This document shows, in pieces, positions 35,081 through 46,399 of a stretch of 64,000 bases of DNA. The first letter of the stretch is position 1. Every line of letters starts with the position of its first letter. The position numbers and the translations under genes are program-made. Source of the DNA: Notospermus geniculatus. Taxonomy: Eukaryota; Nemertea; Pilidiophora; Heteronemertea; Lineidae. The notes beneath the pieces are model-generated. The model was not told the origin of the DNA, made no database searches, and saw nothing but the letters and a program-made list of their open reading frames with translations. The stretch is taken from positions 22,133-86,132 of the forward strand of contig NMRB01000174.1 in NCBI GenBank assembly GCA_002633025.1. The letters are read 5' to 3'.

Positions 35081-35330
35081 TTCTCTATCTCATGAAGAAT
35101 GGAGTCAGTGGCAGGGGCGGATCCAGATTTGGGAAAAGAGGGGGTGCCCTGTGCTGGGAAGGTTGAAATTTGCGCCAAGTTCCAGAATTTCACGGTCGAT
35201 TTGACAGATTTGTTGGCCAAAAGGGGGCGTGCATGGGGTGCACCCCCTTGGATCCGCACCTGAGTGGGGAATTGAACTTGCAACTTCTGAGGTGACAGGA
35301 CCCACTCTCTCCACTACACCACTCGATGGG
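35081..35330 (-). mobile_element. SINE-B copy interrupted by MITE M3
   Basis: TCTCATGAAGAATGGAGTC on the left and GGGAATTGAACTTGCAACTTC on the right become contiguous if the M3 copy and one AGTGG are ignored. The result resembles the uninterrupted copy near 56163. The reversed A box is CCACTACACCACTCG. Confidence 0.65.
35112..35262. mobile_element. hAT-like MITE M3, complete, AGTGG target duplication
   Basis: Ends CAGGGGCGGATCCAG and TTGGATCCGCACCTG. A perfect 5-base direct repeat AGTGG flanks it (35107-35111, 35263-35267). Internal GGGAAAAGAGGGGG and CAAAAGGGGGCG are family-specific. Confidence 0.9.
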
Positions 35331-35866
35331 TTTTCAGATTTTGATAAGACTGTAGGCCCCTACTGGTGAAACAAACAACAGGCTACAGTGAAATCGACAA
35401 ATTTTATTCCATCCACGTCAATTTCTCAGCCACTCAAAGAAATCCTCCCCAGATTCTCGTAAACCAATCCGTGACTGAATAATTCACATCTCTTTTTCTA
35501 GATGACTGCCACCCTTCATCGTTGGTTGAGTCGACAATATATTACCATCATCTGCCTAAATAAACATCACGACACATCAAACAAATCATTGTAGATTTCA
35601 TTGAGAAATAAACAGGCATTTGGAATTAGTTCATAGTACTTCTTAAATGAAATCATCACTAAGGTAATAGCTTTGTTTTTTATATTCTTCCCATGTGTAA
35701 TTATACTTGTATGATAATGCAGTATGATTCACTGTGTTACAGGTTATAGTATGATTCACTGTCTTCTGCATCAGTCCCTGATGTTTTTTTGCAGCTTGGA
35801 AGAAAACCCCATCCACTTCATCACCAGGAATTGTAGACCAACTCCCAGGCATTATTTAGAAATATG
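35331..35866. other. Intron 2 sequence, unassigned
   Basis: AT-rich. AGTATGATTCACTGTGTTAC / AGTATGATTCACTGTCTTC is a small direct duplication near 35720-35765. Confidence 0.4.
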
Positions 35867-36350
35867 AGAAGTCTGGTAGCTTCCATAATGGCCGACTCAG
35901 TGGCCATCTTGGATCCAATCAACAGTTGTTTTAGAAGGAACTTCAGCCAAACGACAAGATGGCCAACGTTGAAATATGAGAAGATTAGTAATGGCTTCCA
36001 TAATGGCTGACTCTGGCGGCCATCTTAAATCCAATCAACAGTTGTTTCAAAAGAAACATCAGCCAAACGCCAACAAAATGGCCGACATTACCGTACCTCT
36101 CATCCATCCCAGTGCAGCGAGACCGACTCTGGCGGCCATCTTGAATCCAATCAACAGTTGTTTAGAAGAAACAACAGTCAAACAACAAGATGGCCAATGT
36201 TACCATACCTCTCATCCATCCCAGTTCAGCGAGACCGACTCTGGTGGCCATCTTGAATCCTATCAGCAATTGTTTCAGAAGGAACATCATTCAAATGCCG
36301 ACAAGATGGCCGATGTTACCGTACCTCTCATCCATCCCAGTGCAGTGAGA
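35867..36350 (+). repeat. ~115-bp tandem repeat, 4 copies, with ATGGCC motifs
   Basis: Units restart with GACTCTGGCGGCCATCTT near 36008, 36125 and 36237; the first copy has ACTCAGTGGCCATCTTGG at about 35894. Each unit holds GGCCATCTT and the inverted AAGATGGCC about 70 bases apart, so it can fold. Both match the YY1 consensus (GCCATnTT / AAnATGGC; family knowledge). The 134-codon frame at 35976-36380 changes frame between units and is unlikely to be a protein. Confidence 0.85.
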
Positions 36351-37697
36351 CCAATACAAACGTGGAATGATCCAGTGTGACATTAGCACCAGCTTCCATT
36401 AAGATCAATGTTCACCTCCTCGTACAAAAGCATTTATTGGTCATATACTGTTGCTTTCATGAATGTTTGATGGTTTATTCTGTGACAGGAAAGTGGGGGA
36501 GATGGGCATGGATATCAAAAGGAATGGTAAAGCTTGTAGCATGGTCTGGGGAGCGGATCGCTGGAGTGGATCACAGAGTGGTGGATCTCAGAGCGAGATC
36601 CTCGGGGAATAGATCGGGGAAATGGATTCGTGGTCAACCAGTCAGATGAAATACACATCACAGAGGATGGACAGGATTTCATGTTTCAACATGTGGTTGA
36701 TTTGGAACTCATTCTACTTTGCCTGAAGATATCCGCACAGGTCTCCCTGCATTCAACAGTAAATCCATTATTTTTCACTGTGCTGCCGCTATACAAGGGG
36801 CGCATCCAAAAATCACAGTGCAATCCGGACAAGCATGTGGAGGCATAAGTGTTCAGATGATGAGTAAAGTCCAAAACATGGACATGACCAGCCATGATCG
36901 GCAGACAAATTTCCAATAGGGCAAGATGAAGTCGTCTACCTTGTCTACTTTCGACAGTAATGTTAGAACTGCGATGCATCACAACCCAGACTTTTGAAAG
37001 GATGACTGTGGACAGCAGTTTCATGTTTTGTCATTATCCCTTCAAATCATGCAGAAATCAAGGAATGAGGGACAACTTGTTTAGCTGTAAGCAGGAAAGA
37101 TTGGGGGAGATTTCTGGAACCTCAAGGCCGACGGATGCTGCAGGCGAAAGCTTCATGATCATCGACGACCATTAATGCCTCGGTCGGTGAAATGTAAATC
37201 ACTGGTCATCGCCATGTTCTCTGACCGCTCCTCACACGCCATTGGTCGCTGCGGGCGAGACATGTTCCTAAGTTCACCGCATGCTTCGTCTTACAACTCA
37301 CATGACACGAGAAGACGATCTGAAACGTGTGGAGCCAGGGGCCACGACGGACGAAATCAATACAGCTTCACTGGATACATTTCATCATCATTTGGCAGGC
37401 ATGCAGAATCAATAGGGGGGACCTTTGGTGAAAGTGGCAAGGGTCTGTACTACAGAACATGAGATGAGATGAAAGTGAAATGGTAGTACCGCTGCTGAAA
37501 GCAACAAGTAGGTGCATCATAAGATGAAACTGGGAAAGACGAGCACTTTGAAGTGGAGAGTGACCTTTGCTGAAAGGAACAAGGGGTCGGGAACAACGGA
37601 AAGAAAGGTGGAAGCAACAAGCAGGTCCTGAAAGTGATCAGTAGGTACACACGGACTACAGACAATAGACAAGGAGGACCTCCAGTGAAAGTGACTG
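36351..37697. other. Intron 2 sequence, unassigned
   Basis: Low-complexity GGATC-rich stretch at about 36550-36625. At 37480-37660 GAAAGCAACAAGTAGGT-like words recur irregularly. No gene recognised. Confidence 0.4.
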
Positions 37698-37893
37698 ACA
37701 TGTTTTTATGAAGGATGGATACTGGAGCTCGGACCACTCTATAGAGGAGAGCTTTTGACACATGATTGGTAACAAGGGTCTAAAATGAACAGATGACCCT
37801 TTTTTACGAAGGATGGATACTAGGGCTGCGACCACTCTAGAGACGATAGCTTTGGTAAGGAGGTCTAAAATGAAAAGAGATCACCCTTTTGGG
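37698..37893. repeat. 98-bp tandem duplication
   Basis: GAAGGATGGATACTGGAGCT at 37710 and GAAGGATGGATACTAGGGCT at 37808 start two similar units that share GACCACTCTA and GTCTAAAATGAA. Confidence 0.8.
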
Positions 37894-37985
37894 ACTGAAC
37901 TTTGGTGTCCCTAATAAAGATGACTACTCCTGATAGAGGTGTCCGCAAAATCCGCAATGGGAGGGGGTTCCACTGTACCTCCAAT
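37894..37985. repeat. Family G remnant
   Basis: GGTGTCCCTAATAAAG ... GATAGAGGTGTCCGCAAAAT ... GTTCCACTGTACC echoes the GGACACC / CACTGTA wording at 5364-5512. Confidence 0.45.
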
Positions 37986-38208
37986 AACTCAATATTTTTC
38001 CGTCATTCTAGGACATCTCATCAACCACAATATCGATGATTTGTTAAACCCAAGGCCGCTCAATACGCACGACTTGCGACCTGCTGGCAAAGAAATTGGT
38101 ATTTCTATAATAATGAATTATTTCAATGTCTCCTATTTTGAATCATTGAACATCATCACGGTGACTCAGATAGGATGGGTCACATGATCGCTCAAAACTG
38201 GATAAGAA

Positions 38209-38453
38209 GAGCCCTGATGGCTGAGTGGTTATCACGTCCGCGAAGCAAGCCGCAGGTCCCGGGTTCAAATCCAGCCCGGGCCATGGGATTTCATCCCTGG
38301 CTCTTCACGTCCTTCACATGGGACAGTATGACGTAGTGCCTTGTACCTAGTATCTTTCCAAGGGCAAGTAAAAGACCCCATCCAAGTGAGGAACATGAGT
38401 AGCTTGAGATGGTCTCATCCGTATTACCAGGGCCAATAATGCTATGGCTTCGG
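38209..38453 (+). mobile_element. SINE-A copy in DDR intron 2
   Basis: GAGCCCTGATGGCTGAGTGG head, B box GGGTTCAAATCC, body complete. It ends just after GCTATGGCTTCGG, so the last ~15 bases are missing. Confidence 0.9.
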
Positions 38454-38970
38454 GAAGTGTTGCAACAAATACTTAGGCCTACATTTTTATCTCGTCATCC
38501 TTTAGAATCAATTGACTTGGATCTTGATCACAAATACACAGATTCACTCGATATTTGATTTCAATGGTTGCTGAACTGGAATCAATCGCTACTAAAAACA
38601 TTCGAATGCCTTCATTTGATCTTCAATCCATACGATACTTAAAAGTATATCATGGTCTCTGGATCTATATCGAGTATGTAGCCATATTGATCTGGGTGAT
38701 TGAGATCAATCCTAATTGGAAAGTATGGCCGCCAGTTTAGCCTGGTTAATATGGTATTGACCAGTGGAGGAGAGACGGTGTTTTGAGCATTGGAAGGGGT
38801 GGGCTATGGGTTGAGGTAACTATACAGTTCAAATTATTGATCAGTGGCTCTCCTCCGTGGAGGGCAATGACCTTTGAGGGGACACTTGTCTTGCCAATTT
38901 CATCTTGAACTGCACATGGGACATTTTTTGCCAATCCTTGGACCCCTGCCCCCAAACGCCCCCTATTGGT
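38454..38970. other. Intron 2 sequence, unassigned
   Basis: Nothing recognised. Confidence 0.4.
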
Positions 38971-39241
38971 ATTTGTACTGATATGTTTCCATCAGGGCTG
39001 AAGCCAAAGCATTATTGGCCCTGTAAGTACAGAAGAGGCCGTCTCAAGCTACTCATGTTCCTCACTTGGATGGGGTCTTTTACTTGTCCTTGCAAAGGCA
39101 CAAGGTACAAGGTATCATGGCTTTACTGTCCAATGGGATGGACGCAAAGAGCCAGGGATGATATCCCATATGGCCTGGGCTGGATTCGGATCCGGGACTT
39201 GCCGCTTGCTTGACGGACGTGATAACCACTCAGCTATCATG
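38971..39241 (-). mobile_element. SINE-A, reverse, abutting MITE M9
   Basis: Body and head complete except for the last few bases: the minus-strand start should be GAGCCCTGATAGC, but the match breaks at TGATAGC. MITE M9 begins 4 bases further on, so that insertion may have clipped the SINE. Confidence 0.88.
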
Positions 39242-39245
39242 GTGA

Positions 39246-39469
39246 ATACTCTAGATTCGTTCTTCTAAGGTTACTTCAGATATTCATGCTGTAGGTTTAG
39301 GCCAAGCCCACAATTAGACCATACAAAGAATTTATTGATTCTATTCAACATAACTGACCAATGAGCGAGTCTTGCGTTACAGCTCTTTATTTTGCCATGC
39401 ATATTCAATAGGGTAGGTGGTCATATGGGTGTTCAGTAAAGTAACCTTAGAAGAACGAATCTAGAGTAT
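39246..39469. mobile_element. MITE M9 with perfect 30-bp terminal inverted repeats
   Basis: ATACTCTAGATTCGTTCTTC... at the left is exactly complementary over 30 bases to ...GAAGAACGAATCTAGAGTAT at the right. With a TA target the element would be CTCTAG...CTAGAG. The interior (~164 bp) is unique and non-coding. Perfect ends suggest a young insertion. Confidence 0.9.
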
Positions 39470-39766
39470 ATACCCCGTTGGTATGATCATCACCAAACTG
39501 AACTGCTTCAGACGCTGCTATACTCCTCCATCCCCATTTTTTGAACCACTTCTTGACAATCAGCATCGAACACAACCCCTGGAGAGACAAATTAAAATTT
39601 CACGGCAAGCCACGATGAATCAGACTTCAAACAATTTGTTTTCATTTCCTCGTCAGCATCTTCCATCATTCGATAAGGAAACATCGCGACGTAACTGTTG
39701 TCTTAATAAACGAGGATAAATGATTAAGAGGCGGTAGTATATCATGAATCTACCTGGCATTTCCAT

Positions 39767-39995
39767 CTCTGATTGGTTGATACAGATTTATTAGGGTGAC
39801 TCTGATTGGTCGATACAAATTTATTAGGGCGACTCTGATTGGTCGATACAGATTTATTAGGGTGACTCTGATTGGTCGATTCAAATTCATTAGGGTAACT
39901 CTCATTGGTCGATACAGATTAATTAGGATAACTCTCATTGGTCGATACAGATTCATTAGTGTGACTGATTGGTCGATACAGATAGATTGATTAGG
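39767..39995. repeat. 33-bp minisatellite, about 7 copies
   Basis: The unit is GATTGGTCGATACAGATTTA then TTAGGGTGACTCT. Because 33 bases equal 11 codons, both strands carry open in-frame repeats: about LIGRYRFIRVT on plus and RPIRVTLINLY on minus. Confidence 0.9.
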
Positions 39996-42285
39996 CCTAG
40001 TTCATTTTCATTTTCTTGTTCTTTCTGAAGTATAAGTGCAGAGGCCAGGAGGGGAATAGATGGGCACAAAATAACATAAGTAGGCCAATTCCCACCCTCC
40101 TCTCTGGCAAACAGGACTCCCTTGCTGGCCTCATGGTCGGCATTTTCATTCCAGTTAGCAAAATTCAGCAACGTGGCCAGTTGGTGGACTAGAGAGCCAT
40201 GTTACGGCAGAAAACTCCATTCTATTCTATGTTTTAGAAGTCACCCAATTCCATGTTTTAGACGTCACCAGATGGCGGAATTTCATCCCCGCAATCTTAT
40301 CTTTTTTCCACTCGCTGTACCAGAACAAACTGTCTTTGTCAAATTTTTAGGTTAATTGTAATAAAAGAGTGTTCTAGTTCAAACCGGATTCCTCAGACCT
40401 TCTACCCCAACAAATTACAGTGGAATAACTCCTTGGCATGTTTTTGTACCGGTGATAAGTGGATGGAAGATTGTGAAATCAAGGGATATTTTCAAAAGAA
40501 ACTTGTACCAGTAGCCAATGTTTTTACAGACATGCACTCAAATACATGTATACTTCATTGAAAATTCACTTCTTTTCAATAAACAGAAGCATTAGCACTG
40601 TACGCAGCAGCATTGGTAATGTACACAACATCATTTAGCAATGTACATTGCACCATTAGCAATGTACACAGAGCATTCAACACAAATATCAACCTATCAT
40701 CGATTTGCTTTTAGTACATGAAACATCATCAGCCAATTCTTCTAAAATATGCAAAGCCACCAGAATATTTGAACGTTTTTTTGCACGTAGCATGCAGCAA
40801 AGTCAATACGACATGTTCAGAGTACAGGATACATGTGTAGCGTAAGCTGTCGGGGATAAACCATCTACAATTCAACCTCATTTCCTGCGCAATGCCACAA
40901 CGTCTGCCAACCTTCAACAAAACACGATGTAAACATCGCATTCCTCGCTTGCATTACCTTGTGGTGGATTTTTTACTCGCGGTTCAACCCGCACTCCAAC
41001 CAACACCTCACGTCATGCGGTACTCTCAACTGACTGGCGGCCAGCCAGAAAACATTTTGAAAACAATTAGCCATACAGACAGATGCAAAACTTGACAGGA
41101 CAGCCACTTCCAACATGCTTGCAAATTCCCTATTTTTGTGTTGACCCTTTTATTTCTCAAAGCAACAACTCATTTTTTGACCATATTTTAAAAGCAGGCA
41201 CGAAAAGATAATGATGAACAGTGCAGTGGAGGCCTCCAAGGCTATGGGTTCCTTTCCCACCCCCATCTGATATGGAAAGAAATTGCTCTGATAATCTCCC
41301 AGACATACATGTAGTAAATCCTACTCATTTCACTTCGAAATAGGAATTGAGTTATAGGCCTGTTTCTCCCGAACACTTCGGACTTGTCCCCTAAGAAAGC
41401 GAGGAGCTACAAAATGTAGATTACCCATATCAATTTCATACATGACAAGCTGCAGTGAGATTTACACAGAAATGGAAATGATGAGTCTAAGGTAGTATGA
41501 TGCTGCCCTCTATTGACAAATACATCAACTGTGTTGATGTTTCCATAGTTTCAAACCTCTAAGAATGTCAAATAGATGACCTAAACTGCCATTATTTTTT
41601 TTCACCCCGACTATAAAAATCCCTCATTTTATTTCTCGCCGCTGTACCAGTGCATTGATCTCCTAATTAGCCGACGTGAACGAACTCTAAAAGATATGTC
41701 GGTAATCTTTTTGTGCTCCGGATCGAACATCTCGATAGTGCCGCAGGATATGTGCGTGGAACCCAACCGTGAAATGAACGCTTTGAACAATTTTTTAACA
41801 ATGAAGTTTGCTTAAAGATTGCAATGGAGAAAGTGTGGGATTTGGTTGAAATGTTCACATCAGAAACCTCCATCAGGCTTACTAATTGGTGATGCGTTTA
41901 TTTGAAAAAAGACACATTTTTTGTGAGGTTGCAGAGAGAATGAGGAATCAGGTATTTATTAATGGCGCTACGGAGGCGAATGACCAGTGTTCACCTGATG
42001 CTTTGGATGAGTCCAAAATGCAAACAGGAATGGTAAATGGGTAATGGAGGTTGATTGGTCAGTATAAAATACGGCAGATATGAAGATGAATGGGAATGGC
42101 CGCCGTCACCTGTTGCTGAAAGCCAGTGTGGTACGTAGAAAATGTGGATTGGCTTGGCAGGTGGAGGCGATGTTGGGAGAATTCGGACATAACAGGCTGT
42201 GGGAATTATTTCACGGGGAAACGTCTGCCGGGAATCTTTGCTCAGGACCTGAAATCTGGAAGCTCATCTTGGTATACAATTTTAG
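39996..42285. other. Intron 2 sequence with a short degenerate repeat
   Basis: At 40587-40679, AGCAATGTACA/AGCACTGTACG recurs about four times at 21-27 base spacing. CCATGTTTTAGACGTCACC / CTATGTTTTAGAAGTCACC is a small duplication near 40228-40270. No gene recognised. Confidence 0.5.
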
Positions 42286-42458
42286 CAGGGGCAGATCCAG
42301 GATTTGGGAAAAGAGGGGGCGCCCTGTGCTAGAAACATTGAAATCTGTGGTAAATTTCAATGATTTGCTCCAAATTTCAAAATTTCACGGTCAATTTTAC
42401 AGATTTTTGGGCCAAAAGGGGGCAAGCACCTGGGGCGCCCCCTCTGGATCTGTGCCTG
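42286..42458. mobile_element. hAT-like MITE M3, complete
   Basis: Ends CAGGGGCAGATCCAGGATTT and TCTGGATCTGTGCCTG. The flanks TTTAG and TGTAG match in 4 of 5 bases, consistent with an aged 5-bp duplication. Confidence 0.88.
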
Positions 42459-44147
42459 TGTAGGCCTATGAAACGTTGAAGATTTCAGAATCAGCAAGAG
42501 CTGGAAGTGGCATGCAGATTTTTTGTAAGGTTTGAGTTTAGGCTACCCATTAATGAAATGTTTTTTACGTCAACTAAATATATTTGATCACAGATGATAC
42601 ACCTTTTCTATGAAACAGTCTTTGTTGCCCAAAGGTACAGCGGGGGATAACGTGATTAATTTCACTACGGCCCACAAGAAATGCACAACGGTTTCTAATA
42701 ACAGAAACGACAAACCCACAGACGGCACACAATCGTAAAGACATTCACTCGGACCGGGAGAAAAATGGAAGAAACTGACATCTTTGTAACAAAATTCTCC
42801 GAACGAGGAAATGACATTCTCTACCTCCATAATGCCAACGTGAAACCTTAAACTTAACATCGGCGAAAAAATCTCAACACAATAAAGAAATGTAAAGGTT
42901 ATTGTGTTCAATATTATCTAATTCGACCGATGAAATCATTGTTATGACGACAGATCTTTGTTTTCAGCGCTGATGAATTAACTTGTCTCGCCCCCGTGTG
43001 ACCTATTCATGAATCGTGAAGCTAATACGTCGCAGGATGATTCATCATCATCTCACGTTTCCTAGGTGGGCTTGGTACGGATCCAGACGGCAATCCCAAA
43101 CCACAGTTGTGCCACATTCGGCCGATCGTCTCATATTCTGTGGGTTTTTCTTACAGCTATGTTTAGATTAAGCTTAATACTCCCATAGGGGGCGCCACAA
43201 ACATATCATGTACAATATACCGATTCCCACCTCACCATCCACTCCCTGGTGATATTGGAACGAAAACACGAGGTCAGATCATCAAACATGCCCTAAAATT
43301 AGACAGGGAGCAGGCGATTTTGAATTCTAGGTAAAACTACATGATTATTGACCTGTGAACCAAACGTAAACAACGCCACCTGGCCATGTCGTACAAACTA
43401 ATCCATCTATTAACAATTATCATTTGATTGTAAATAGTATCAAACAACTCCTTATTATCTAAATCAAACCAAATAGATTTACGAGAACATGGTCCGTTTC
43501 ACCATCTTGACGTACATTTTATGTGTATTCCCTTTGGAATTTGCACATCATCAAATACATCTGACTGGTAAAGTAGCCTTGGAACAAGTCAGCAAGTAGC
43601 AGTGTTTTCTGCATGTACATTTCAAGTACTGAAATCTACACTGATGCAATACTTGGATGTTTTTCAGAAGCGTCCAGATTCTGGATCCGTATCCGTATCC
43701 ACTCGTATCCACTCATCACTGCCGAAGTCATTACAGAGTGGCAAATCTGAAACTGGCTTCCTGAGGCAATACACAAGAACTCGCCCCAGTAGAGCCCATT
43801 TCACCTCAAGTATGACAGACTAATGTGTACATTGACTACAGTCATGTCTACATGATCCTGGTCAAAGTCAGCATGGAATGGACTGTTCTTTCCTGTTTAT
43901 CTCCGTCCGCCTCCAGCAGGACTTGATGCCAAACTCACCAATAAACACACTTCAAATCGGTGATTTTTTATCATTTTTTATCATTTATTTCTTCTCGGTT
44001 TTCAAGCAAATATCAACAAACACGAGTTGTAAGGTTGTCTCTTTCTGGCGCCAACGCCTTCATGGAATACAACACGCTTTCACACAATACCAAGAAATTC
44101 AATAGCTTGGCTACAGTTCAGACTTCAGACATATCCATGGCAGCAGG
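42459..44147. other. Intron 2 sequence, unassigned
   Basis: No gene recognised. The minus-strand frame at 42588-42911 has no discoidin features. CCGTATCC / CTCGTATCC repeats occur near 43687-43715. Confidence 0.35.
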
Positions 44148-44275
44148 GTGGATCCAAAGATTTTGAGGCGGGGCGGGGGGGGCAGCGCTCAGGAGTAGGC
44201 CTGTGGGCCAATTTGTCTGCCGAGAGCAAGGGGATCCAGCCCCTACCCCCCGGATATATGTACAATTACGATCAT
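44148..44275. mobile_element. Possible degenerate M3-type element
   Basis: CAGGGTGGATCCAAAGATTTTG plus G-rich sequence, then GGCCAATTTGTCTGCCGAGA and GGGGATCCAGCCCC, follow the M3 plan loosely. The termini are poor. Confidence 0.35.
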
Positions 44276-44289
44276 GGTTGGAAATTGGG

Positions 44290-44479
44290 GGGGGGGACTT
44301 TACTGCCATTAGACGCCACCACCAGTTAGCGGTCCTAGAACGGCATGGAATTTGGCGTCACAGAGAAGAAGTGCACACCACAACATCATCCATTGAGGCC
44401 GTAGCCTACGTCTGTGACGTCAAATTTGTGACATTCTAGGACTGGTGGTGGCCTCTAATGGCAGTGAAGTCTCCTACTG
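44290..44479. mobile_element. Inverted-repeat element M2, copy 2
   Basis: ACTTTACTGCCATTAGACGC and GGCCTCTAATGGCAGTGAAG are near-complementary ends. TCCTAGAAC and TTCTAGGA pair inside. Homologous to 28348-28541. It ends 65 bases past the exon 2 donor, in intron 2. Confidence 0.82.
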
Positions 44480-44543
44480 CCAGTCACCAAGCTGACTCTG
44501 ACAAGGTCGTTTCTACCGATATGAGAAAGGGAATATGTCTTAC

Positions 44544-44649
44544 CTGGCGTTGGTGGGCCCCACACTTGCATAGTCATAGGAGGAGCTGGCTGTAATTGCT
44601 TCGTCCGGGATGGTCTCTACCTGCATCCCAAGCGACGTACGACATTGGG
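44544..44649 (-). CDS. DDR: DDR exon 2: start of the discoidin domain
   Basis: A 106-base internal exon on the minus strand, with acceptor CTCTCTTTGCAG and donor GCCAG/GTAAGA. Two bases complete a codon from the previous exon, then 34 codons follow, and two bases (AG) remain for the next exon. The protein reads QCRTSLGMQVETIPDEAI, then TASSSYDYASVGPTNA. This is the canonical opening of an F5/8C domain: the first domain cysteine, LGM, IPD..ITASS and GP.NAR. AG plus the first A of exon 3 gives Arg, so it joins directly to IRTEKNGGAWCP, the order seen in fly and vertebrate DDRs. The exon is too short to appear as a conspicuous open frame. Confidence 0.95.
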
Positions 44650-44711
44650 CTGCAAAGAGAGATGAGAAATGCTATGTGAATATTGAGTTGGTTTACTCGG
44701 TTAGATCATAA

Positions 44712-44786
44712 GAGACTGACTTGCTCGGAGAAATTGACAAGACTTGCTTGCTGAAACTGACAAGACTTGCTTGCTGAAAGCGACAA
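44712..44786. repeat. 23-bp tandem repeat, 3 copies
   Basis: GACAAGACTTGCTTGCTGAA plus a short connector, three times; the first copy is diverged (GACTTGCTCGGAGAA). It lies in intron 1, close to the exon 2 acceptor. Confidence 0.8.
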
Positions 44787-45469
44787 GACGCCGTCCTGAA
44801 ACATCAAAGGTCTACAAGAAACTTCTGTGGACATTTTATGACACTTGTAAACGTGAAGTGGGCTGATCAGGCGAATTGCAGGGTGGATATCAGACTAGAG
44901 GCTAAACCTTTACATTTTATTACAATTATATGGGAAGTGTGGGCCTTTAAAAATGTTGTCTCAACCTTTAGAACCAAATGATTGATATTTTCAAATATCA
45001 CCATGAATATTTTGAAACTCTCCTAAAATCAAGAGAGAGGGACAGAATTAGGTAACACCCTCTTCAGGTGAAATATGACGTCCTACGCCCAACACAAAAC
45101 CTGAAGGTCACAGCGGTAAACTTTGGTTGACATTAACTTCAATTTGGAATCTCGTCAGAGACGCTAAGTGCCGATGATCTTCGATAACCTCATCATCAAA
45201 AACAATTAGTCACTCAGCGATAAAAAGGTTTTCACTCACAGTTTATCAGCCAGCGACTGGAAGACTCGCTCAGAAAAAAATATTAAATCAACATCGTTAA
45301 AAGTGCAGAGAGTTCAGGCCTGCTGTGATCAGATTGGAGATCCCTATCATTGGAATTCATGGATTCACCAGATGGTTTCTGGTCCACCTGACAACATAAA
45401 CACAAGAACACAGCCTCCTTTCATGATACCAACAGATGTCCTGGGTTCACCACCCTCTCAATTGGAATT
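44787..45469. other. Intron 1 sequence, unassigned
   Basis: Nothing recognised. Confidence 0.4.
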
Positions 45470-45760
45470 GATAACCTCTAGACCTGATTCTGACACCATC
45501 CACACCTAGGTGAACATCATACCCTGACACCAACACAAGTATACAGCAGGGCATGCTCAACCGGCGACCTCTATACCTGATTCTGACACCATTCACCCCT
45601 ACGTATACGGCATGGCAACCTCCACCAGTGATCCCAAAACCTGATTCTGACACCATCCACCCCAAGGTTTGGGCAGGACGAGCTCCACCGATGCCCCTAT
45701 ACCTGATTCTGACACCATCTGACCAAAGGTCAACATCAGCACGAGCTCCCCTATCACCCA
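45470..45760. repeat. Degenerate ~62-bp tandem repeat, about 4 copies
   Basis: ACCTGATTCTGACACCATC recurs at about 45482, 45575, 45639 and 45701 with variable filler. The 162-codon minus-strand frame across it (45447-45935) is probably repeat-driven. Confidence 0.75.
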
Positions 45761-46399
45761 TCACATGTTTATCAAACACCGTCCACAGACCACTCACGCA
45801 TTCCACCTCAGTTTTTCCACATTTTATCAGACACCAGAGTGATTCAGCTCGGCCACAGAGCCATGAATTATCAACGCCATGAATTATACACGAAGTAGGA
45901 GGCTGTACATTGACCATACATCGACCAAACCACACTTTCCTGGTGGTTGTGGTTGAGACAATCAGTCTGTGGACGAAGTGAAAGTGTGGCCGTGTCTACC
46001 TCAACGTCACACCATCAACTACTTGGTATTCTTAGACAACGCCCATCATTGGGTCATTTCCTTTCATACTGAATCAAGAGCTGTGGACCTGGTACAGCCA
46101 TCTGGTTCTGACCAGTCTATCTGTCCTGACGGTCATCTAGCCTGGTTCGAATCCACCACATTTCCCGTTTCTGAGGTGGTGACAGCCTCACCCAATCATC
46201 GGGACGCGCCAATCAAAATCCGTGTTACAAATTCGAGCGTGAAGAGCAAAGAAAGTGTCCAACGGTGATTTGTTTCGCAAGTTCTGATTGGCTCGGAGGC
46301 GGGGTCAAGTAGGGGTTAGGTTCATTAATAATTTATACATTAACGGAAAAGATGACACGATTCGGACAAGGCTAAAGACGGAGTTCATACGGAGTCGAT
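45761..46399. other. Intron 1 sequence, unassigned
   Basis: The 99-codon plus-strand frame at 45969-46268 matches no family that I know. Confidence 0.35.

Noticed and set aside
35976-36380. 134-codon plus-strand frame with repeated KMADITVPLIHPS
   Set aside because: It follows a ~115-bp tandem repeat whose length is not constant, so successive units are read in different frames.
45447-45935. 162-codon minus-strand frame
   Set aside because: Coincides with the degenerate 62-bp repeat; no known fold.
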